Of a DNA stretch of 19,229 bases, positions 1-6,353 are shown piece after piece; the first letter of the stretch is position 1, and each line of letters opens with the position of its first letter. Origin of the DNA: Clostridiales bacterium. Its GTDB lineage: Bacteria > Bacillota > Clostridia > Christensenellales > Aristaeellaceae. The stretch spans positions 1 through 19,229 of the forward strand of contig SFFC01000032.1 in NCBI GenBank assembly GCA_004556985.1, in the 5' to 3' direction. The notes beneath the pieces are model-generated. The model was not told the origin of the DNA. It saw only the letters and a list, made by a program, of their open reading frames with translations, and did no database searches. The translations under genes were made by a program, and so were the position numbers.

Positions 1-110
1 GACCGTCGTCTACTGACGGGTTTGCAGGGCCGGAAAACAGGATTTCCTCCTTTGCAGGGGAGAAGAAAGCGCGGCTGTCCTTCGCGGGCGGCCGCTTTTG
101 GTACTATTAA
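1..110 (+). other. Left edge: no firm gene, possible 3' end of an upstream gene
   Basis: No protein-coding gene can be supported here. Two frames could be the tail of a gene that begins before the window. One ends at a TGA at 13-15 (last residues TVVY). The other stays open from base 3 to a TAA at 108-110 and would read with a repeated FAG motif (FAGPENRI, SFAGEKK, SFAGGRF) and GC-leaning third positions. The motif tttgcaggg occurs twice (21-29 and 51-59). An intrinsic terminator follows directly, so some transcript from the left ends here. Which frame is real cannot be decided without the upstream sequence. Confidence 0.25.
71..99 (+). terminator. Possible intrinsic terminator upstream of the IS
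   Basis: Bases 71-80 pair with 86-95 (GCGGC against GCCGC at the base, continuing with two G-T wobbles) around a TTCGC loop. TTTT follows at 96-99. The stem is GC-rich but the T-run is short. It would lie inside the alternative open frame that ends at 108-110, so at most one of the two readings is right. Confidence 0.35.
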
Positions 111-153
111 AGCACAAACTCTATCAAACCAGATAGGGGTTGTGCTTGTTTTT
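110..153 (+). terminator. Strong intrinsic terminator, its U-tract at the IS left junction
   Basis: AAGCACAA (110-117) pairs with TTGTGCTT (140-147), and the stem continues inward (119-125 with 132-138, one A-G mismatch and one wobble) to a six-base loop at 126-131. The run GTTTTTATT follows at 148-156. This is a typical rho-independent terminator for transcription entering from the left. The U-tract coincides with a 9-bp direct repeat found again at 1665-1673, so the IS seems to have entered exactly here. The repeat leaves the terminator with a U-tract after insertion. Confidence 0.7.
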
Positions 154-156
154 ATT
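148..156 (+). repeat. Direct repeat, left copy (proposed IS junction/core)
   Basis: GTTTTTATT, identical to 1665-1673. It lies directly after the terminator stem at 110-147. It is proposed to contain the recombination core; the low complexity of the sequence weakens the argument. Confidence 0.5.
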
Positions 157-161
157 ATAAT
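156..161 (+). promoter_or_regulatory. Perfect -10 box at the IS left end, possible half of a circle-junction promoter
   Basis: TATAAT lies just inside the proposed left junction and no -35 box is visible 16-18 bases upstream in the integrated form. In IS110 elements the excised circle can create a promoter across the joined ends. Joining the right end here would place TTGATT (1648-1653) upstream of this box with a 19-base spacer, which is longer than ideal. Transcription would start near 167-168 and read into the proposed bridge RNA. Confidence 0.4.
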
Positions 162-163
162 GA

Positions 164-322
164 GATGGATACGGTCTGACGAGGCCGCTTTTGGGTTATG
201 CACCCGGAATAAAAAGTGTCAGCCGCCCATCTTGTTATAATGATTCGCTTAAGCAGGTTGGAAATGCTAAAGCATCTTCCGAGTAACGAACCAAAATGAG
301 TCATAACAAGCTTGAGGCGGAT
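164..322 (+). ncRNA. Candidate IS110 bridge RNA (two stem-loop modules)
   Basis: The long non-coding left end folds by eye into two modules. Module 1: 164-168 with 227-231, 173-174 with 223-224, 176-180 with 218-222, and 188-192 with 212-216, capped by a GGGT/ACCC hairpin at 193-205. Module 2: CTTGTTAT (231-238) with ATAACAAG (303-310), enclosing a hairpin at 260-280 (GGAA/TTCC plus ATGC/GCAT). CCGCC (223-227) can instead pair with GGCGG (316-320). IS110 bridge RNAs lie in this position and carry a target-binding and a donor-binding loop. Module 2 contains AGCAGGTT (252-259), identical to the right end at 1660-1667. Module 1 contains GAATAAAAA (207-215), complementary to the right junction at 1666-1674. 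Position and architecture are seen; function is inferred. Confidence 0.55.
233..241 (+). promoter_or_regulatory. Possible extended -10 promoter for the transposase
   Basis: TGTTATAAT matches the extended -10 form TGnTATAAT. No -35 box is visible at 16-18 bases. A start near 248 would give a leader of about 100 bases before the transposase. The same bases form the base of module 2 of the proposed bridge RNA, so the match could be structural rather than a promoter. Confidence 0.3.
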
Positions 323-350
323 GCCGAAGTAAAAAAGTGGAGGTACGCAA

Positions 351-1547
351 ATGATTAGTGTTGGGATTGATGTGTCCAAGGAAAAGAGTACCGTATTTGC
401 AGCTGATGAAAACGGAGAAGTCTTAATGAGAGTCTGTGAATTTGAACACACAGAAGCCGGAATGGCAGAACTAATTCGGCAGCTGAAGCAGCTGCCCGAA
501 GAGCCTCGGGTTGTCGTAGAGAATACAGGATACTATCATTGGCCTGTGGTGAACAGTCTGCTGGCCGCAGATATCTTTGTCTGTATTGTAAACTCTATTG
601 TGATGAGCAAGTTTGCAAAAGTACAGATACGTCCCGGCAAGACGGATCGGTTGGATGCGATGTTGATTTGCCGCTTTGGATTGGCAAATTGGAGCAATTT
701 GGTGCGATGCTGTCCAGATGAGGAACGCAGAACGCTGCTGCGCCTGTATTCGCGCGAGTACAGTCATGCTGTACATATGGTGGTAGATCAGAAGATCCAC
801 TTCACCAGCCTTCTGGATAAAACAATGCCGGGTATCAAGACGCTTCTTGAAGATAAAGGCGGGCGCTCGAAGCTCTCTGATTTTGCTTTGGAATTCTGGC
901 ATTTTGACAGAATCTCTAAGCAAAAGTCGGAGTCCTTTGTAAAGAGGTACTGTTCATGGGCAAAGAAAAAGGGATACCACATGAACGAGAGCAAGGCGAC
1001 TGCAATCCATACCTTGTCTCGAAATGGTATCCCCACATTGCCCTGTACCGACGCAGTCAAACAGTTGGTGCAGGAAGCAGCCAGAGTCCTCAAGCGCTTA
1101 GAGGAGTCTGTCAACACTATTCTAGCACAAATGAACGAGCTTGCAAGTACTTTTCCGGAATATAAAGTTGTAACTGAGATGAAAGGTGTTGGAGAGCATA
1201 CTGCGGCACGTCTGATTGCAGAAATCGGTGACGTACGCCTGTTTCATTCAGCTAAAGCTTTGCCTGCCTACGCTGGCATAGACGCACCTCCTTATCAATC
1301 CGGAGAATTTGAGAGTCACCGAAGAAAGATATCCAAGCGCGGAAATAAGTATCTCAGAAAAGTCGGTTACGAAATCATGTCGGCTCTTATGTCTACCAAA
1401 CCATCTGAGGATAATGCGGTGTATCTGTTCATGTGCCGGAAGAAAGCCGAAGGAAAACACTATCTTTCTGCCTACATGGCGGGTTTGAATAAGTTCCTTC
1501 ACATCTATTACGCTCGGGTTCTTGAGGTACTAAAAGAGCCGGTTTGA
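351..1547 (+). CDS. IS110-family DEDD transposase (RNA-guided recombinase family)
   Basis: This 398-aa protein has the two domains of IS110 recombinases. The N-terminal RuvC-like DEDD domain shows D7 (GIDVSKEKS), E57 (VVVENTGYYHW), D99 and D102 (KTDRLDAMLICR), with spacing matching characterised IS110 enzymes. A long helical linker covers about 120-275. The C-terminal Transposase_20 domain shows MKGVGEHTAARLIAEIGD, then AYAGIDAPPYQSGEF with the likely nucleophile S317, then RRKISKRGNKYLRK. The start ATG has GGAGG at 339-343, 7 bases upstream. The frame is intact and all catalytic residues are present, so the enzyme is probably active. It catalyses strand exchange between the element's ends and a target, guided by an RNA encoded in the element. 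Base composition is AT-richer than the neighbours, as expected for an acquired element. Confidence 0.95.
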   Translation: MISVGIDVSKEKSTVFAADENGEVLMRVCEFEHTEAGMAELIRQLKQLPEEPRVVVENTGYYHWPVVNSLLAADIFVCIVNSIVMSKFAKVQIRPGKTDRLDAMLICRFGLANWSNLVRCCPDEERRTLLRLYSREYSHAVHMVVDQKIHFTSLLDKTMPGIKTLLEDKGGRSKLSDFALEFWHFDRISKQKSESFVKRYCSWAKKKGYHMNESKATAIHTLSRNGIPTLPCTDAVKQLVQEAARVLKRLEESVNTILAQMNELASTFPEYKVVTEMKGVGEHTAARLIAEIGDVRLFHSAKALPAYAGIDAPPYQSGEFESHRRKISKRGNKYLRKVGYEIMSALMSTKPSEDNAVYLFMCRKKAEGKHYLSAYMAGLNKFLHIYYARVLEVLKEPV

Positions 1548-1556
1548 CACCGGCTC
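1536..1556 (+). other. Perfect hairpin overlapping the transposase stop codon
   Basis: GAGCCGGT (1536-1543) pairs perfectly with ACCGGCTC (1549-1556) around a TTGAC loop that contains the TGA stop at 1545-1547. No T-run follows, so it is not a standard terminator. It may end or stabilise the transposase message, or be part of the right end. Confidence 0.5.
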
Positions 1557-1564
1557 GAAAGTCG

Positions 1565-1589
1565 GCCTTGATTTCTCAAAAATCGAGGC
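1565..1589 (+). terminator. Second hairpin after the transposase, weak terminator candidate
   Basis: GCCTTGATTT (1565-1574) pairs with AAATCGAGGC (1580-1589), ten pairs with one G-T, around a CTCAA loop. TTATTAAG follows, which is only weakly U-rich. With the hairpin at 1536-1556 it forms a tandem pair that could end transposase transcription. The rest of the gap up to 1790 is AT-rich until about 1700. It holds the proposed right end (1640-1673) and no convincing promoter for the next gene. Confidence 0.4.
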
Positions 1590-1664
1590 TTATTAAGTAT
1601 ACACTTTTTGGTTTTAGAAAATCATCTCTACTTTTTCAATTTAGGGCTTGATTTTCATTAGCAG

Positions 1665-1673
1665 GTTTTTATT
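1665..1673 (+). repeat. Direct repeat, right copy (proposed IS junction/core)
   Basis: GTTTTTATT, identical to 148-156. It is followed by CTGTCGTTTTTG, which would have been the continuation of the terminator's U-rich tail before insertion. It is preceded by ATTAGCAG, the part matched by the proposed donor guide in the bridge RNA. Confidence 0.5.
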
Positions 1674-1790
1674 CTGTCGTTTTTGAAAGGGCACCCAAAT
1701 GGCTGATCCTGCAATTTTGGCTCGTCTCCTGCGTCTAACAGAATGAAATGGTCTTTCATGGCCGCGCTCAGAAAGATGGGAGGGGAGCAA

Positions 1791-4286
1791 ATGCTCAGGA
1801 GGATCATCCTTTGCGTGCTGGCAGCGCTGCTGCTTTCGGCGGCATGTGCATTGGCCGACGGTATTCCCGCGCTTCGCGTGTGCATCGGTGATGGAGATAC
1901 GGTGTACAACGGGCGCTACAATGCGCTCGATGTGGAGATTTCCAATCCGGGTGAAGCGCTTTCGGGTGTGCTGACGGTCGATCTGATGCAGGAATGGGAT
2001 CGGTTTGACCGGTGGGAAATGCCCGTCGAGGTCGGAGAGGGAGAGACGCTCAGCGTCCATCTGCCGATTCTGGCCCTGGCACGACAGCGGATGTTTGAGG
2101 TTTCGCTGCGCGTGGGCGGGGAGACCGTCGCGCAGACGGTGTTCACGGCAGCGCGCACAATTGGGCGGAATACACTGGTCGTCGGCGTTCCTGGAGAGGA
2201 CGCGCAAGCGCTGGCGCAGGCGCTCTGCCTGAGTGCGGGCGGCGGCGTGCCCGGACGGGAGGAGACCTGGTTTGCACAGGCGATCGCGCTGGAGCACTTT
2301 GCGCGCAGCGACGAGGAGCTCAGCGCCTATGATCTGCTCGCGATCGACAGGCTGGATGTGGCAACGCTGACGCAGGAGCAGCAGGATTGTCTGAGCAGAT
2401 GGCTGCGCGGCGGCGGAATCATCCTTCTGGGTGCCGGAGACGAGGACGAAAATTCACTCTCCTGGTTTTCGACCTGCACGGGCATCCGCGCGCAGCGGGA
2501 GGTCTTGCAGGGCGAGGAGGACGATGTCCTTCCTGCATTGATGGGGTTTGCCCAGGCTGCGCCGAAGGCGGCGTTTGAGGCATGCCCGCCTGCCTGTCGG
2601 CTGGAGGCCGATCAGGAGAACCGGCTGATCGTTAAAAATGGGCGCTGCCTGCTGGCCGAAACGGAGGTGGGCAAAGGCCTGGTCTTCACGGGTGCGTTCA
2701 GCCTGTCACAGACCGGCATTCTGGATGCTGAGGGAGAGGATGCGCTCTGGCAGCGGCTGCTGCTTGCCGCGGAGCCGAAGCGCTACAACGACCTGCTTCA
2801 AAGCACGCAGACGCCCAACACGACGCTGACAGCTTATGAGCCCCTGCTTGAGCAGCGGGTGAGCTGCGGCGTGAGCATTGCGCCGGTTGCCGCGCTGCTT
2901 GCCGTCTATGTGCTGCTGGTCGGCGTCGGCCTTTTCGCCGTGGCCGGGCGCTATGGGCGGACGAACGCGCTCTGGGCGGCGATTCCCGCCTGTGCGCTGG
3001 TCACGGTGCTGCTCGTGGCCGTGTGTGGGTGGGCGCTCGGGCTGAATCGGCCGGCGGCTTCCTCCGTGCGCGTGACTGTCATGGATGACGATGGAGTATC
3101 GAAGACGCAGGAGCTGACGCGGGTCAGCTATGGCGATCAGGGCCGCGTAACGCTCTCGACGGCAAATGGTGCGCGCCTGGAGCGCCGGACGAACGGCTAT
3201 TTCAGCAGCTATGTGGATGCGGACAGCCTGCCCGAGCTGCGCGACACCGTCGTGCTGGGGGAGGAGCCGGCCCTCGCACTCCCGCCCGCGGCCCCGTGGA
3301 CTGTGCGGGATCTCGTCGTCGTGGGGCAAGACGAGCCGGAGGGGACGCTCGACGCGCGGGCCTGGATCGACAGGGAAGGCCTGCATGCGCAGATCATCAA
3401 CGGCATGGAGATCACCCTGTGTGATGCCATGCTCCTGACAGGCTTTGGGTATGCCCGCGTCGGAGACCTTGAGCCGGGAGCGTCGGCGCAGGTTTCTCTG
3501 GTGCATAGACAGGCGGACGATTCGCCGGAAGGAACGCTGTTGATCCAGGAGGGCGCGCTGCTGCCCTACGCAGTGGACACCTACCGGCTCACGCAGGCCT
3601 GCGTATGCCCGGAGGGCGAGGAAAATCCGAGCTTTTCCGCGCAGACTCTGGAAGAGGAGGAGCAGGAGGCGCGTGCCCTTCGCCTGAGCCTTCTGCGGCA
3701 GGCAGAAACCGCGCAGGATAGGCAGCTGATTCCCTGCACGCTGGCCGCGATGACCCCGGAGCTTCCCTGCACGACGCTCATCTGCGACGGCGAGCCTGTG
3801 ACCCGGCAGGCAAGCAGCAGTATGATCATCCGCCGGATTGCGCTTGATCCCCAAGGGCCTGACGGCAGCTATCTGTATCCGCAGGGTGTGTTTCCGGCAA
3901 GGGAGACGATAACCGATGAGGACGGACTGCTGGCTGGGCTTGGGGAAACGCTGGAAAACGGCTATATCGACACGACACGGATACAGACAATCGGCTTTGA
4001 CCTGAGCGGGCTAAATCCCGACGGGATCTCTTCGATCCGGATTGTCATGGAGGACTGGCGCTGGAACACGGGCGTCAGGCTCGAGGCCTTTGACGCGTCG
4101 CAGGGCAGCTGGGAGAGGCTCGCAGGCGGCGAATGCGTGGAGTTGACCGGGGAGGCACTTTGCGGGATGCTGGGCGCGAAAGGGACGCTGTTTCTGCGCT
4201 TCTCACGAATGGATCGGACGGACACCGGATATGGAAGCGTGATCGATGTGCCGGGAATCGTCGTGGAAGGGAGGAATGCGCTGTGA
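1791..4286 (+). CDS. Large secreted/membrane protein of unknown function, partner of an ABC exporter
   Basis: I do not recognise this 831-aa protein by name. The start ATG at 1791 is chosen because GGGAGGGGAG (1779-1788) precedes it and a signal peptide begins there (MLRRIILCVLAALLLSAACA). Residues about 25-355 form a first extracytoplasmic domain. Within it, NTLVVGVPG (near 127), YDLLAIDRLD (near 180) and WLRGGGIILLGAGDE (near 205) resemble the class I glutamine-amidotransferase-like fold common in ABC-associated accessory proteins, without a visible catalytic triad. Two membrane segments follow at about 363-385 and 393-415. A second extracytoplasmic domain covers about 416-831 and ends in a beta-rich, discoidin-like region (GFDLSGLNPDGISSIRIVM) that may bind a surface or sugar. 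The stop overlaps the start of the ABC ATPase, so the two are translationally coupled. Role in export or envelope function is inference. Confidence 0.8.
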   Translation: MLRRIILCVLAALLLSAACALADGIPALRVCIGDGDTVYNGRYNALDVEISNPGEALSGVLTVDLMQEWDRFDRWEMPVEVGEGETLSVHLPILALARQRMFEVSLRVGGETVAQTVFTAARTIGRNTLVVGVPGEDAQALAQALCLSAGGGVPGREETWFAQAIALEHFARSDEELSAYDLLAIDRLDVATLTQEQQDCLSRWLRGGGIILLGAGDEDENSLSWFSTCTGIRAQREVLQGEEDDVLPALMGFAQAAPKAAFEACPPACRLEADQENRLIVKNGRCLLAETEVGKGLVFTGAFSLSQTGILDAEGEDALWQRLLLAAEPKRYNDLLQSTQTPNTTLTAYEPLLEQRVSCGVSIAPVAALLAVYVLLVGVGLFAVAGRYGRTNALWAAIPACALVTVLLVAVCGWALGLNRPAASSVRVTVMDDDGVSKTQELTRVSYGDQGRVTLSTANGARLERRTNGYFSSYVDADSLPELRDTVVLGEEPALALPPAAPWTVRDLVVVGQDEPEGTLDARAWIDREGLHAQIINGMEITLCDAMLLTGFGYARVGDLEPGASAQVSLVHRQADDSPEGTLLIQEGALLPYAVDTYRLTQACVCPEGEENPSFSAQTLEEEEQEARALRLSLLRQAETAQDRQLIPCTLAAMTPELPCTTLICDGEPVTRQASSSMIIRRIALDPQGPDGSYLYPQGVFPARETITDEDGLLAGLGETLENGYIDTTRIQTIGFDLSGLNPDGISSIRIVMEDWRWNTGVRLEAFDASQGSWERLAGGECVELTGEALCGMLGAKGTLFLRFSRMDRTDTGYGSVIDVPGIVVEGRNAL

Positions 4287-5254
4287 TTGAATGTGAACGG
4301 CTGACCAAGCGATACGGGAAGACGCTGGCGCTGGATGCGCTGGAGCTGCATGTCGGAAAGGGCGAGCTGCATGGCTTTGTCGGGCCGAATGGCGCGGGGA
4401 AGACCACAGCGATGCGGATTTTCGCGACGCTCATCCGGCCGACATCCGGCGATGCGCGCATCGGCGGCGTGAGCGTCACCAAATCGCCGGAGCGGGTACG
4501 CAGAATGATCGGCTATATGCCCGATTTCTTCGGGGTCTATGAGAACCTGAGGGCCTGGGAATACCTCGACCTCTATGCCGGCTGCCTGAGCCTTGGCGCA
4601 AAGGAACGGCGCAGGCGGACGGAGGTGCTGCTGGAGCTGACGGAGCTCAAGGACAAGCGGGAGGCCTTTGTGGACGGTCTTTCTCGCGGCATGAAGCAGA
4701 GGCTGTGCTTGGCGCGGGCGATGCTGCATGATCCGGCGCTGCTGATTCTCGACGAGCCGGCCTCCGGCATGGACCCAAAGGCCCGGCTGCAGATGCGCCG
4801 GATCCTGCGCACCGTCGGCGAGACGGGAAAGACCGTGCTCATCTCTTCGCACATTCTGCCGGAGCTCTCCGAGCTGTGCAGCGCCATCAGCATCCTGTAC
4901 GGAGGAAAGACGGCGTTTTCCGGCCCGGCCGGGCAGCTGCGCCGGCGGATGAACGGTCAGGCCCCGCTGCTCGTCCGCTTCGCCATCGAACCCGGGGCGG
5001 AGCAGCTTGACAGCGCCCGTCAAGCGCTTGGTTCGCAGATGAACGCCTCCCTGCTGCCGGGCAAGGATGGGCTTTGGGAAATTTTGCCTGCCGGAGAGGA
5101 GAAACCGGCACAGGCCACAGCGCAGGACGAGGCCCGCGTACTCAGGCTGCTCATGGCGCAGGGGCTTCCTGTCTGTGCGTTTTACCGCGAGGAGACGTCG
5201 CTTGAAGAAATCTTTATGGAGGTGGTCCGCGATGACGCTCAATCCGATCTTTGA
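4283..5254 (+). CDS. ABC transporter ATP-binding protein (BcrA/CcmA-like)
   Basis: This 323-aa cytoplasmic ATPase should power the permease encoded next. It shows Walker A GPNGAGKT (34-41), the signature LSRGMKQRL (from 133), Walker B LLILDEP (153-159, with D157 and E158) and the switch histidine in ISSHILPEL. The C-terminal 100 or so residues extend beyond the nucleotide-binding domain, as is usual in drug- or peptide-export ATPases of the BcrA type. The start is GTG at 4283, overlapping the previous stop as GTGA, with GGGAGG at 4269-4274. An upstream in-frame start would overlap the previous gene by 150 bases and lacks support. Its 3' end overlaps the permease start by 23 bases, indicating one operon. 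The substrate is unknown. Confidence 0.92.
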   Translation: MIECERLTKRYGKTLALDALELHVGKGELHGFVGPNGAGKTTAMRIFATLIRPTSGDARIGGVSVTKSPERVRRMIGYMPDFFGVYENLRAWEYLDLYAGCLSLGAKERRRRTEVLLELTELKDKREAFVDGLSRGMKQRLCLARAMLHDPALLILDEPASGMDPKARLQMRRILRTVGETGKTVLISSHILPELSELCSAISILYGGKTAFSGPAGQLRRRMNGQAPLLVRFAIEPGAEQLDSARQALGSQMNASLLPGKDGLWEILPAGEEKPAQATAQDEARVLRLLMAQGLPVCAFYREETSLEEIFMEVVRDDAQSDL

Positions 5255-6152
5255 GTCCTGCGCGCGGCGGAGGATGCGCCTGTTCAGAACGCCGCTGATC
5301 ATCGGCGTCTACTGTGCCGTGCTCTGCGTATGCGCGCTGAGCCTTCTGACGGCGTTCATGGGGCAGGGCGTCACGGTGGGCAGGATGCGCGACGGCGTCG
5401 AATGCTACATCTGGATGACGGCGCTGCAATTCTTTTTGATTCTGCTGGTTGCGCCGGCGCTGAGCGCGGGCAGCATCGCCGGGGAACGCGAGAGGCGGAC
5501 GTTTGACCTGCTCCTGGTCACGGGCGTGGGCGCGCGGCGGATGATCATGGGCAAGCTGCTGGAGAATTTCGCGTTTCTCGCGCTGCTGATTGTCTGCGGC
5601 GCGCCGGTGATGGCGCTTACGCTGCTGACCGGCGGCGTGACGCCGGGGCAGATCGCCGTGACGCTGCTGGTTCTCATGGCCATTGCGTTTTCCACGCTCT
5701 GCGTCGGCATGGCCGTGTCGGTGGTGATGAAGCGGTCGCTGAGCGCCGTGATCGTTTCCTATCTGGCGGTCTTCTCCATCGGCGCGCTCTCCTGGGGGCT
5801 TTCAAAGCACGGACCGTTTGCCGCGGCCTACACCCTGCAGTCGCTTCATGCGCTGTCGCAGAAATCCACCGCAGAGATCCTCGTGGGGATGCCCGTTCCG
5901 ATCTTCTTCAATCCGGCTGTCGGACTTGTCATGCTGCTGGCCAGCCAGACGGGCATCCTGCACAGGACGATGGAGACCACGATGCGCCTATACCACATCT
6001 ATTCGGCATCCAAGGCCGCAGGCTTTGCAGCGGTGTCGGCTGTCTGCCTGCTGACGATGCTCGCTTCGGCCGCGCTGCTGCTTGCGCTGGCGGTGCTGCT
6101 GCTGCGCGTGCAGACGGATGGATTTGGCAGGAGGCGTCGGGCAAAACGCTGA
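5232..6152 (+). CDS. ABC-2 type transporter permease
   Basis: This 306-aa integral membrane protein has about six hydrophobic segments (near 22-42, 60-80, 111-131, 139-163, 171-190 and 275-298). Between the second and third lies GSIAGERERRTFDLLLVTGV, the amphipathic coupling region typical of ABC-2 permeases of the NosY/GldF kind. The ATG at 5232 has GGAGG at 5218-5222 and lies inside the ATPase gene, so the two proteins should be made in step. The C-terminus is short and basic (GRRRRAKR), consistent with a cytoplasmic tail. With the ATPase and the 831-aa protein it forms a three-part membrane complex. No clear terminator hairpin was seen after it. Confidence 0.88.
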   Translation: MTLNPIFESCARRRMRLFRTPLIIGVYCAVLCVCALSLLTAFMGQGVTVGRMRDGVECYIWMTALQFFLILLVAPALSAGSIAGERERRTFDLLLVTGVGARRMIMGKLLENFAFLALLIVCGAPVMALTLLTGGVTPGQIAVTLLVLMAIAFSTLCVGMAVSVVMKRSLSAVIVSYLAVFSIGALSWGLSKHGPFAAAYTLQSLHALSQKSTAEILVGMPVPIFFNPAVGLVMLLASQTGILHRTMETTMRLYHIYSASKAAGFAAVSAVCLLTMLASAALLLALAVLLLRVQTDGFGRRRRAKR

Positions 6153-6252
6153 ACATGCGCAAATCCTCCATATATTCCCTGTACAGGTGAAAATTATTCG
6201 TCATAAACTTGCACTTTTCTCAGGAATCCGCGCGTTTTGGCAAAGTGAACCC

Positions 6253-6281
6253 TTGACAGCCAAAGGGGTTGGGGATAAAAT
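6253..6281 (+). promoter_or_regulatory. Sigma-70-type promoter of ilvE
   Basis: TTGACA (6253-6258, perfect -35) and TAAAAT (6276-6281, five of six) are separated by exactly 17 bases. Transcription should start near 6288, giving a leader of about 65 bases before ilvE. It makes ilvE independent of the ABC genes upstream. Confidence 0.85.
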
Positions 6282-6313
6282 AATCTCGTTACGATTTGAG
6301 GCGATTTGCCCCG

Positions 6314-6336
6314 AAGTTCGTCAGAATTTCGAACTT
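6314..6336 (+). other. Hairpin in the ilvE leader
   Basis: AAGTTCG (6314-6320) pairs with CGAACTT (6330-6336) around a nine-base loop, ending four bases before the GGAGG of ilvE. It could affect ribosome access or message stability. No leader peptide rich in branched-chain residues and no T-box sequence is visible in the short leader, so classical attenuation is not supported. Confidence 0.4.
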
Positions 6337-6353
6337 TATGGAGGAAAAAATCA

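Larger units (their letters stand above)
148..1673 (+). mobile_element. IS110-family insertion sequence
   Basis: The element is identified by its DEDD transposase (351-1547) and by the family layout of a long non-coding left end of about 200 bp, a short right end and no terminal inverted repeats. Base composition falls well below that of the surrounding GC-rich genes from about 100 to 1700. The ends are placed by the 9-bp repeat GTTTTTATT at 148-156 and 1665-1673, giving a unit of about 1517 bp, which is normal for IS110 elements. IS110 enzymes normally leave only a very short shared core, so part of the repeat may be chance similarity between donor and target. The presence of the IS is near certain; its exact ends are an inference. 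Confidence 0.75.

Noticed and set aside
22..240. 72-codon open frame at the left edge
   Set aside because: It runs through a terminator hairpin, the proposed IS junction and the bridge-RNA region, and has no ribosome site and no protein-like pattern.
148..1673. Terminal inverted repeats for the IS
   Set aside because: None were found at the proposed ends. IS110 elements normally lack them, so their absence fits the family.
1640..1790. Promoter for the ABC module in the gap after the IS
   Set aside because: TTGATT at 1648 followed by TATTCT at 16 bases matches only four of six at each box, too weak to annotate.
3962..5302. 446-codon minus-strand open frame across the ABC ATPase
   Set aside because: It is opposite a gene with all Walker and signature motifs. 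Its composition is typical of antisense GC-rich DNA.
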